Shown piece by piece: positions 49,033 through 55,819 of a stretch of DNA of 64,000 nt. The translations under genes were made by a program, and so were the position numbers. The notes beneath the pieces are model-generated. The model worked only from the letters and a program-made list of their open reading frames with translations, was not told where the DNA came from and did not search any database. Where the stretch lies: NCBI RefSeq assembly GCF_030283205.1, contig NZ_JASNWF010000001.1:124001-188000 (forward strand), written 5' to 3'. Every line of letters starts with the position of its first letter. The first letter of the stretch is position 1. The stretch is from Actinomadura opuntiae (GTDB lineage Bacteria; Actinomycetota; Actinomycetes; Streptosporangiales; Streptosporangiaceae).

Positions 49033-49401
49033 CACTATCTCTTCTACTACGACGTGGCGTTGACGGAGTTGTGGCGCGCGGCGGTGTGCGGGCCGGAGGA
49101 GATGGTGGCCGCGGGGTACGACCTGGTGGTGGCGGAGGCGCGGATCCGGTACCGGGAGGGCGCGCGGTTCGACGACCTGCTGGACGTGGAGATGCCGGTG
49201 GCGCACCTGGGCACGACCAGCATGGTGGTGCGGCCGCGGTTCCTGGTGGAGGGGCGGCTGATGGCCGACGGGGAGGTGCGGCACGTGTTCATCGACCCGG
49301 GCTCCAAGACCAAGCGGGAGATGCCCGGGGACGTGCGGGCGGCGCTCGCGCCGTACCTGCAGGAGACGGGACAGGCGGCCGGCACCGGGTCAGGCTCATG
49401 A
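49033..49401 (+). pseudogene. hot-dog fold acyl-CoA thioesterase lacking its N-terminus
   Basis: From 49033 the frame reads HYLFYYDVALTELWRAAVCG, DLVVAEARIRYREGARFDD, HLGTTSMVVRPRFLVEGRLM, the 4HBT/YbgC-type thioesterase fold through to its normal end at 49401. The family normally has about 20 further residues with the catalytic Asp in a DVDxxGVVFNA-type motif before HYL. Upstream, the frame instead holds Arg-rich residues without that motif, and no start with an RBS is present. The gene is truncated at its 5' end, which suggests integration of the element into it. A fused active form is unlikely because the catalytic Asp is lost. Confidence 0.65.
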
Positions 49402-49504
49402 TCGCCTGGCGACGTTACGAGCGTCGTGCGAGATCCGAACGTGGAATCCGGGGTTTCGCCTGACGGGTCCGGCTCAGTTCCCGTGGGTCCGATTCAACTG
49501 GGTG

Positions 49505-49545
49505 GGGGCCGCCCGGGGCAACCCCTTTTTCCGGGGCGGCCCCGG
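49505..49545. terminator. GC-rich hairpin between the thioesterase and the ARPP-like gene
   Basis: GGGGCCGCC... pairs imperfectly with ...GGGCGGCCCC around a loop with CCCCTTTTT. It lies 27 bases past the stop of the convergent minus-strand gene (49572), so it probably ends that transcript. Confidence 0.45.
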
Positions 49546-49571
49546 GGCGGTCGGTCCCCGGGCGGGCGGGT

Positions 49572-50537
49572 TCAGTGGGCGAACAGGGAGGCGTAGACGG
49601 TGCGGTCGCCGTCGGCGACGACCTGTCCGGCCAGGTGCGGGCCGGTGACGGTGGACAGCCGCAGGTCCAGGTACCGTTCCTCCTCCTGCAGCTCGACGGG
49701 GCCGTCCGGCAGGGGCCATTCGGCGATCTCGGCGAGGCGGGCGGCGCGGTCGCGGTCCAGGGCGCCGCGCAGTTCGGCCAGGTTCGACGCCTCGAAGGGG
49801 ACGGCGGGGTCGTGCGGGCCGGGCGGGGCGGGTTCGGCGCGCCAGGCGGCGACGCCGTAGGCGAAGCAGACCAGCGCGGTCCACATCTCGGCGAAGTAGG
49901 CGGGGTCGGGGCAGATCTCCAGGCCGGCGAACCGGCCGGCGACGAAGAACAGCGCGCCGACCTGCCCCGGCAGGGGTTCCAGGCGGCTCTGGAACTGGGT
50001 GAGGACGGGCCGCTGGCGCGACAGGATCTGCTCCAGGTGGCCGCGGCGGGGCAGCCCGCAGCGGTGGTTGAGGTCGGCGATGTCGTCCCAAAGCTTGGCG
50101 TAGCCGTGCACGCCGCGCAGTTGCAGGGCGCGGGCGCGCAGTTCGCCGGGCAGCACGAAGAACCACTGGTCGCGTCCGGCCAGGTAGCCGCCCTGGGTCT
50201 GCTGGACGCAGCAGGCGTCCTCGAACAGCAGGCGCTGGCCGGGCCCGAGGAACGCCGAGCGGCACAGCGCGTGGTTCTGGGCGGCGTCCTGGACGTAGCC
50301 GAGGTGCAGGGGGACGATCGCGACGCCGGTGGCGGCGCCGTTGCGCAGTTCGAGGCGTCCGTAGCCGGTGACGCGCGACAGCTTCAGCCCGGTGCGGGGC
50401 GGGACGAAGCCGGGGCGGGCGGGGCCGGAGATCGGCACCATGGTGAGCGCGCCGGCCTGCTGGGGGGTGCCGAGGCGGTGCCCGGCGAGGCTGAGCGGGC
50501 CGGGGACCAGGGTGTCGAGCGCCGTGGTGGCGGTCAT
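49572..50537 (-). CDS. ARPP-like domain protein paired with a vWA protein
   Basis: 321 residues from the ATG at 50537. The fold is beta-rich with YGRLELRNGAATGVAIVPLH, LGYVQDAAQNHALCRSAFLG, FEDACCVQQTQGGYL, FFVLPGELRARAL, which recalls the ARPP domain reported beside vWA proteins in predicted conflict systems. LEPLPGQVGALFFVAGRFAG and ICPDPAYFAEMW follow. The family call is tentative. It lies 72 bases downstream of the vWA gene on the same strand, so they form a two-gene unit. Confidence 0.5.
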   Translation of the reverse strand: MTATTALDTLVPGPLSLAGHRLGTPQQAGALTMVPISGPARPGFVPPRTGLKLSRVTGYGRLELRNGAATGVAIVPLHLGYVQDAAQNHALCRSAFLGPGQRLLFEDACCVQQTQGGYLAGRDQWFFVLPGELRARALQLRGVHGYAKLWDDIADLNHRCGLPRRGHLEQILSRQRPVLTQFQSRLEPLPGQVGALFFVAGRFAGLEICPDPAYFAEMWTALVCFAYGVAAWRAEPAPPGPHDPAVPFEASNLAELRGALDRDRAARLAEIAEWPLPDGPVELQEEERYLDLRLSTVTGPHLAGQVVADGDRTVYASLFAH

Positions 50538-50609
50538 GCGGTGCTCTTTCCTGTCGTGCCGGACGGGCCCCGGCCCCGGACGGAGGGTGCGGGTGCGCGG
50601 GGGCGGGGG

Positions 50610-51974
50610 TCAGGCGGCGAGGGCGGTGGTGAGGTCGGTGGCCTGCCGGTCCAGGGCGTCCAGGCGGGCGTGCAGGGCGGCGCGCAGCCAGGGCCGTCCG
50701 GCGGGGCAGTGCGCGAACATCCAGGGCAGCAGGGCGGTGAAGTCGTCCTGGTGCCAGAATCCGCGCTGCGGCAGGGACGGGTCGGGGCGGCGCAGGGTCA
50801 GGTCGTCGGCGCCGGTGAACAGGGCGTGGCAGAACACCACGGGGGTGGTGACGCCGGCGCGCGGGAGGGTCGCGGTGAGGCGGGCGAGGTCGCCGGGGAA
50901 CAGGTTCTCGTAGCCGTCGGAGACGACGGCGACCAGGTCGGGGCCGGTGCCGAGGGCGTCCAGGACGCCGGTGGCCAGGTCGGTGGCGCCGCGCGGGGCG
51001 CGTTCGTCGCCGCCGACCTCGATGACCTCGAGCCGGTCGCAGACCTGCGCCAGCAGCATCCGCAGCGCGGCGGCCTGCGACAGCACGGCCCATTCGCGTT
51101 CGCCGTAGCCGCGCATGGACGCCGAGGCGTCCAGGACGAGCGCGACGGTGCCGGGGAAGCGCGGGAAGGCGCGGGCGGCGTCGTCGAGGTGGCGGCCGAG
51201 CGCAGCGTACAGGTCCTCGGCGGGGCCGCCCCGGTACAGGTGGACCAGGGCGGCGGCGATGTCGCCGCGGTTGGTGGCGGTGACGGTCCCGGGCCGCCGG
51301 CCGGGGGCGTCGAGGGCGAGGGCGGGCTCGGCGGGCAGCGGCCGCCCGGCGCCCGCGCCGGCCGCGGTGCCCGTGCCGGTCGCGGTGCCGGTCGCGGCGG
51401 CGTAGAGGGCCTGGACGCGGTCGGGGGCGGCGGCGGGGACGGCGAGGAAGCGCAGCAGGCGGCGGCGCAGGTAGTCCGAGCCGGTGTCGCCGCCCTCGAT
51501 GCGGCGGGCGCAGCCGCGGGCGGCGGTCTTGCCGAGGGCGTGCTCGAAGCAGTCGAGCAGGGCGGGGCGGCGCGCGGCGATGAGGGTGTCGGCGTCGGGG
51601 TGCTCGAGCACGAACCGCAGCACGGCGCGGGTGGTGTGCTTGTGGTTGGCGCGCAGCCGGCGCAGGGCGAGCAGGGCGGTGATGACGTGCGCGGGCGGCA
51701 GCGCCAGGGTCAGGACGCGGGTCAGGCGCGCGAGGGTGTCGCGGGTGGGGGCGTCGAGGCCGGCCTGGGTGGCGGCGAGGGTCTGCAGCAGGACGCGGGC
51801 GCGCTGCCAGGGCAGCGCGCCGGGGATCAGGGCCAGCAGGGCGTAGTGCTCGGGGCCGGCGGCGTGGGCGGCGCGGTGCAGGTCCGCGTCGTCCCAGCGC
51901 AGGGTGCCGCCCCGCGGCAGGGTGAGCGGGGTGTCGTGGGTCTGCAGGTGGGCCAGGAACGTGGGGGTGTCCAT
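50610..51974 (-). CDS. TROVE/Ro60-like protein with a vWA domain
   Basis: 454 residues from the ATG at 51974 with GGAGG upstream. Residues about 25-200 are helical repeats (HYALLALIPGALPWQRARVLLQ, LRRLRANHKHTTRAVLRFVL). A Gly/Ala/Thr linker follows near 195-215. The vWA domain has the MIDAS motif DASASM (about residue 282), then APRGATDLATGVLDAL and VVSDGYENLF. Ro60-type proteins have helical repeats plus vWA and bind small Y RNAs; similarity here is in layout. It forms a unit with the downstream ARPP-like gene. RNA binding is inferred. Confidence 0.65.
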   Translation of the reverse strand: MDTPTFLAHLQTHDTPLTLPRGGTLRWDDADLHRAAHAAGPEHYALLALIPGALPWQRARVLLQTLAATQAGLDAPTRDTLARLTRVLTLALPPAHVITALLALRRLRANHKHTTRAVLRFVLEHPDADTLIAARRPALLDCFEHALGKTAARGCARRIEGGDTGSDYLRRRLLRFLAVPAAAPDRVQALYAAATGTATGTGTAAGAGAGRPLPAEPALALDAPGRRPGTVTATNRGDIAAALVHLYRGGPAEDLYAALGRHLDDAARAFPRFPGTVALVLDASASMRGYGEREWAVLSQAAALRMLLAQVCDRLEVIEVGGDERAPRGATDLATGVLDALGTGPDLVAVVSDGYENLFPGDLARLTATLPRAGVTTPVVFCHALFTGADDLTLRRPDPSLPQRGFWHQDDFTALLPWMFAHCPAGRPWLRAALHARLDALDRQATDLTTALAA

Positions 51975-52065
51975 GATTGTTCGCCTCCGCAATCATGGAG
52001 TCTAGGAACGCCGCGGAGCGTCTCGACACCTATTTTCCGGCGGCGGCCGCGTGCGCGGCGGTGTC

Positions 52066-52767
52066 CTAGCTGTCCTGCGGGGGCTCGGCGGCGGGCTCGG
52101 GTGCGGTTTTGGGGGCGTAGTCGCCGATGCCGTGTTCCAGCAGGTCGAAGACGCGGGCGGCGGAGGCGTAGACGTCCTCGCGCATCTCGGCGAGGGTCTC
52201 GCCGGCGGTCTTGCGGGCGGCGATCTCCTCGATGAGGACGCCCTGGGCGGCGTAGATCATCGCGGCGACGGCGCGGGGGGTGATGTCGTCGGGGCCGGCG
52301 CCGGTGTCCTCGGCGAGCAGGTCGGCGAGGACGTCCTTCATCTGCTGGCCGAGCTCGCGGGAGCGGGCGGTGAGGGCGGGGCTGTCGCCGACGGTCTTCA
52401 GCCAGACCTCCGAGCCCTCGTGGAAGGCGGTGCGGTAGGAGCCCTCGTCCAGGCCCTCGAAGAAGCGGCGGCGGAACACCGCGACGACGCCCTCGCCGGG
52501 GCGGCGGTCGCGGAAGGCGCGGCCGGCGGCCTCGACCATCTCCTCCTGGCGGTCGAAGAACAGGTCCTCCTTGGTCCTGAAGTAGTTGAAGACGGTGTTG
52601 ACCGACACGTCGGCGGTGCGGGCGACGTCGGCGACGGTGACGTTGTCGAAGCCGCGGGTGATGAACAGCCCGGTGGCGATGTCGGCGATGCGGCGGCGGG
52701 TCTCGCGCTTCTTGCGCTCGCGCAGGCCGAGCGCGGGTTCGGGGCGCCGGTCGATCTCCTCTCCCAT
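52066..52767 (-). CDS. TetR-family repressor
   Basis: 233 residues from the ATG at 52767. The N-terminal helix-turn-helix is clear: RRRIADIATGLFITRGFDNV, TVADVARTADVSVNTVFNYF, RTKEDLFFD. The ligand domain is helical. It diverges from a DrrAB-type exporter, the usual arrangement for a drug-responsive repressor. Direct repeats at 52788-52815 in the shared intergenic region are candidate binding sites. Confidence 0.85.
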   Translation of the reverse strand: MGEEIDRRPEPALGLRERKKRETRRRIADIATGLFITRGFDNVTVADVARTADVSVNTVFNYFRTKEDLFFDRQEEMVEAAGRAFRDRRPGEGVVAVFRRRFFEGLDEGSYRTAFHEGSEVWLKTVGDSPALTARSRELGQQMKDVLADLLAEDTGAGPDDITPRAVAAMIYAAQGVLIEEIAARKTAGETLAEMREDVYASAARVFDLLEHGIGDYAPKTAPEPAAEPPQDS

Positions 52768-52787
52768 GCCCGGAATCCTACCTTCGC

Positions 52788-52815
52788 TGGTGTCACTGAA
52801 AACTTGGTGTGACTG
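52788..52815. promoter_or_regulatory. direct repeats between the TetR and ABC exporter genes
   Basis: TGGTGTCACTG (52788-52798) and TGGTGTGACTG (52805-52815) differ by one base and are 17 bases apart; TGTGGTTACT follows nearby. They lie between the divergent start codons and may be the TetR operator. Confidence 0.5.
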
Positions 52816-52866
52816 CAAATTTGTGGTTACTCTATCGACAGTCGTTCACCCCCACCGGAGGTCATC

Positions 52867-53814
52867 GTGATCGAGGCACGCGGGCTCGCCCGCACCTTCA
52901 CCGGCAAGCACGGGACGGTCGAGGCCGTGCGCGGCGTGGACCTGTCGGTGGCGCCCGGCGAGATCGTCGGATTCCTCGGGCCCAACGGCGCCGGGAAGAC
53001 CACCACGCTGCGGATGCTGACGACGCTGCTGGCCCCGACCGCCGGCACCGCCGCGGTCGCCGGGCACGACCTGCGCGCCGACCCGGGCGGGGTGCGGCGC
53101 CGCATCGGGTACGTCGCGCAGGGCGGCGGCACCGACCCGTCGGTCCCGGTCGGCGAGGAGCTGGACCTGCAGGCCCGCCTGTACGGGGTGGACGGCCGGG
53201 CCGGGCGGATCGCCGAGCTGTGCGCGCGGCTGGAGCTGCGGGGCTTGGAGGGGCGGCCGTGCGCGGCGCTGTCGGGCGGGCAGCGCCGCCGGCTGGACAT
53301 CGCGCTCGGGCTGGTGCACCGTCCGCCGCTGCTGTTCCTGGACGAGCCGACGAGCGGCCTGGACCCGCACAGCCGCGGGAACCTGTGGGACCACATCCGC
53401 TCGATGCGCGCCGAGGACGGCACGACGGTGTTCCTGACCACCCACTACCTGGACGAGGCGGACGCGCTGTGCGACCGGCTGCTGATCATCGACCGGGGTC
53501 GGATCGTCGCGGCGGGCACGCCCGCCGAGCTCAAGCGCCGCGTCGCCGGCGACGTGGTGACGCTGGAGCTGGCCGACCCGGCGGTCACGGCGCCGGCCCG
53601 CGAGGCGTTGTCGCGGCATCCGTCGGTGCGGGAGGCGGTGGTCAGCGGCGGCGCGGTGCGGCTGACCGTCGAGGACGGCGAGCGGCAGCTGATGAGCCTG
53701 GTGCGGGCGCTGGACGCCGCGGGGGTGGAGCTGGCGTCGCTGAACCTGGCCCGTCCGAGCCTCGACGACGTGTTCCTCACCGTCACCGGCCGCTCCCTGC
53801 GCGACGCCGCCTGA
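52867..53814 (+). CDS. ABC exporter ATPase, DrrA-like
   Basis: 315 residues from GTG 52867 with GGAGGTC upstream. Walker A GPNGAGKTT (38-46), signature LSGGQRRRLDIAL, Walker B LLFLDEPTSGLDP and H-loop TTHYLDEAD are intact. The C-terminal 80 residues (VVTLELADPAVTAPAREALS) match the DUF4162 extension of DrrA. With the next gene it would export a drug or lipid under TetR control. Only one permease follows, as in DrrAB. Confidence 0.88.
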   Translation: MIEARGLARTFTGKHGTVEAVRGVDLSVAPGEIVGFLGPNGAGKTTTLRMLTTLLAPTAGTAAVAGHDLRADPGGVRRRIGYVAQGGGTDPSVPVGEELDLQARLYGVDGRAGRIAELCARLELRGLEGRPCAALSGGQRRRLDIALGLVHRPPLLFLDEPTSGLDPHSRGNLWDHIRSMRAEDGTTVFLTTHYLDEADALCDRLLIIDRGRIVAAGTPAELKRRVAGDVVTLELADPAVTAPAREALSRHPSVREAVVSGGAVRLTVEDGERQLMSLVRALDAAGVELASLNLARPSLDDVFLTVTGRSLRDAA

Positions 53815-53861
53815 CCCGCGCGCCCCGCCCGTCCCCGTTCCGAGACAGAAGGAGTACCGCA

Positions 53862-54656
53862 ATGTCCATGACGATGTCGTTGCCGGCGTCGCTGGCGCGG
53901 ACCGCCGCCGACACCCGGCTGGTGTTCGGCCGGTATCTGCGCCAGACGCTGCGCAGCAAGGTCGCGGTGGTGTTCGGCGCGATGCAGCCGCTGCTGTACC
54001 TGGTGCTGTTCGGGCCGCTGCTGTCGCGGCTGGTGGACGTGCGCGGGTTCGGCGCCGGCAACGCCTGGCAGGTGTTCGTGCCGGGTGTGCTGATCCAGCT
54101 CGCGCTGTTCGGCGCCGGGTTCGTCGGGTTCGGGCTGATCGGGGAGCTGCGGTCGGGGGTGGTGGAGCGGCTGCGGGTGACGCCGGTGAGCCGCACCGCG
54201 CTGCTGCTCGGCCGGGTGCTGCGCGACACCGTCATCGTGGCGTTCCAGGCGGTGATGCTGGTGGCGGTCGGGCTGGTGCTGGGGCTGCGCGCGCCGGCGG
54301 GCGGCATCGCCGTCGGGCTGCTGTTCGTGGTGTCGCTGGCGGTCGCGGTCGCGTCGCTGTCGTACGTGCTGGCGATGCGGACGCGCAGCGAGGACGCGTT
54401 CGCGCCGCTGCTGTCGGCGGTGACGCTGCCGCTGATGCTGCTGTCGGGGATCCTGCTGCCGATGAGCCTGGCGCCGGGCTGGCTGGACGCGGTGTCGCGG
54501 TGCACGCCGTTCCGGTACGTGGTGGATGCGGCGCGCGCGGCGTTCCTGGGCGACTACGCCACGGCGGCGGTCGCCGAGGGCGCGCTGGTCGCGGTGGTGC
54601 TGCTGGTGGTGTCGGTGTGGCTGGGCGCCCGGCGGTTCCGCGCCGAGAACGCTTGA
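53862..54656 (+). CDS. ABC-2 type permease, DrrB-like
   Basis: 264 residues from ATG 53862 with AGAAGGAG upstream. Six membrane segments are visible (AVVFGAMQPLLYLVLFGPLL, WQVFVPGVLIQLALFGAGF, then VIVAFQAVMLVAVGLVLGL, GIAVGLLFVVSLAVAVASL, LPLMLLSGILLPMSLAPGW, VAVVLLVVSVWLGARRF). The ABC-2 motif PFRYVVDAARAAFLGDY is typical. It forms the pore of the exporter with the upstream ATPase. It ends in a convergent junction with the DMT gene. Confidence 0.85.
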   Translation: MSMTMSLPASLARTAADTRLVFGRYLRQTLRSKVAVVFGAMQPLLYLVLFGPLLSRLVDVRGFGAGNAWQVFVPGVLIQLALFGAGFVGFGLIGELRSGVVERLRVTPVSRTALLLGRVLRDTVIVAFQAVMLVAVGLVLGLRAPAGGIAVGLLFVVSLAVAVASLSYVLAMRTRSEDAFAPLLSAVTLPLMLLSGILLPMSLAPGWLDAVSRCTPFRYVVDAARAAFLGDYATAAVAEGALVAVVLLVVSVWLGARRFRAENA

Positions 54657-54712
54657 CCTGCACGGGCGGCCAACACGGGCGTCCGGCGCGAACGTCCGGC
54701 GCGGATCCGGGG

Positions 54713-55726
54713 TCAGTTCGGGGCGTCGGCGGCGCGCGGCAGGCCCCGGTTCGCCGGTGCGGTTCCCGCCGCGCCGGCGACCGGGGCGTCCGGTGCGGTG
54801 GCGGCGCGCTGGGCGATGTAGGCGCCGGCCAGGACGATGGCGCCGCCGGTCAGCTGCGCTGCGGTGAGGCGTTCGCCGAGGACCGCCCAGGCGATGAGGG
54901 TGGCCGCGACCGCCTCGGTGTAGCAGATGGCGCCGCCGACCTGCGCCGACAGGCGGTGCAGCCCGGCGATCCCGGTGAGGTAGGCCAGCACGGTGCTGAC
55001 CAGCGCGATCCAGGCGACCAGCGTCCAGCCGGGCGCGGTGCTCCCGGCGATGGGGACGGCGGCGGCGAGCACGTCCCAGGGCAGTGCCCACGGCGCGGCG
55101 GGCACGGCCAGCGCGGCCGCGGCGACGGCGCTGCCGGCGGTGGTGATGACCAGCGGGTCGACGCGTCCGGCGAGCCGGTCGACCAGCAGGAAGTAGGAGG
55201 CCTGGCAGGCGGCGGCGCCGAGCCCGGCGGCCAGGCCGAGCGGGTCCAGGCGCAGGCCCGTCCACACCTGGACGACCAGCGCGAGCCCCGCCATCGCGAC
55301 CATGACGCCGATGGCGGCGGTGCGGTGCACGGGGGCGCGGCGCACCAGCCGCAGCCAGGCCAGCACCATGACCGGGCCGGTGAACTCCAGCAGGATCGCC
55401 ACCCCGACGGGCAGCCGGGACGCGGCCAGGTAGTAGCAGGCCTGGCATCCGGCGACGCCCGTCAGCCCGTACAGCGCAAGCCAGCGGAGGTGGGGGCGCA
55501 GTTGCGGGCGCAGGGGCCGCGCGCCTTTCCGGGCCCGTACCGCGAGCACGATGGGGATCAGCGCCGCCGCGGACACGGCGATGCGCAGCCACACCGCCTG
55601 CAGCGGGTCCAGGCCGCCTTCGATGAGCGCCTTGCCGAACGGCCCGGACGCCCCGAAGCACACCGAGGAGAACACCGCGAGCGCGACGCCTTGCGCACGG
55701 GTGCGCGCGGCCGCGTTCCCGCCCAT
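54713..55726 (-). CDS. EamA/DMT-family transporter
   Basis: 337 residues from the ATG at 55726. About ten membrane helices form two EamA halves: first FSSVCFGASGPFGKALIEGG, VWLRIAVSAAALIPIVLAV, then AGLGAAACQASYFLLVDRLA and VAWIALVSTVLAYLTGIAGL, ending LTGGAIVLAGAYIAQRA. It resembles RhtA-type amino acid or metabolite exporters. The substrate cannot be read. It diverges from the AAA gene. Confidence 0.85.
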   Translation of the reverse strand: MGGNAAARTRAQGVALAVFSSVCFGASGPFGKALIEGGLDPLQAVWLRIAVSAAALIPIVLAVRARKGARPLRPQLRPHLRWLALYGLTGVAGCQACYYLAASRLPVGVAILLEFTGPVMVLAWLRLVRRAPVHRTAAIGVMVAMAGLALVVQVWTGLRLDPLGLAAGLGAAACQASYFLLVDRLAGRVDPLVITTAGSAVAAAALAVPAAPWALPWDVLAAAVPIAGSTAPGWTLVAWIALVSTVLAYLTGIAGLHRLSAQVGGAICYTEAVAATLIAWAVLGERLTAAQLTGGAIVLAGAYIAQRAATAPDAPVAGAAGTAPANRGLPRAADAPN

Positions 55727-55819
55727 CGCCGCTCCCCTCGTCCGCTAAGGAGCATCGTGCCATAACACTCATTACATGGCGAGGGCATTGCGGCACCCCG
55801 CTACCGTGCTGAACCCGAC

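Noticed and set aside
49474..52029. Very long open frames on the opposite strands of the vWA/ARPP-like genes
   Set aside because: GC-rich third positions keep antisense frames open. The proteins are Arg/Pro/Ala low-complexity without domains, while the accepted frames have recognisable folds and RBSs.
53445..55796. 783-codon minus-strand frame over the exporter and DMT genes
   Set aside because: It crosses two well-supported genes in another frame and has no recognisable domain in the region over the exporter.
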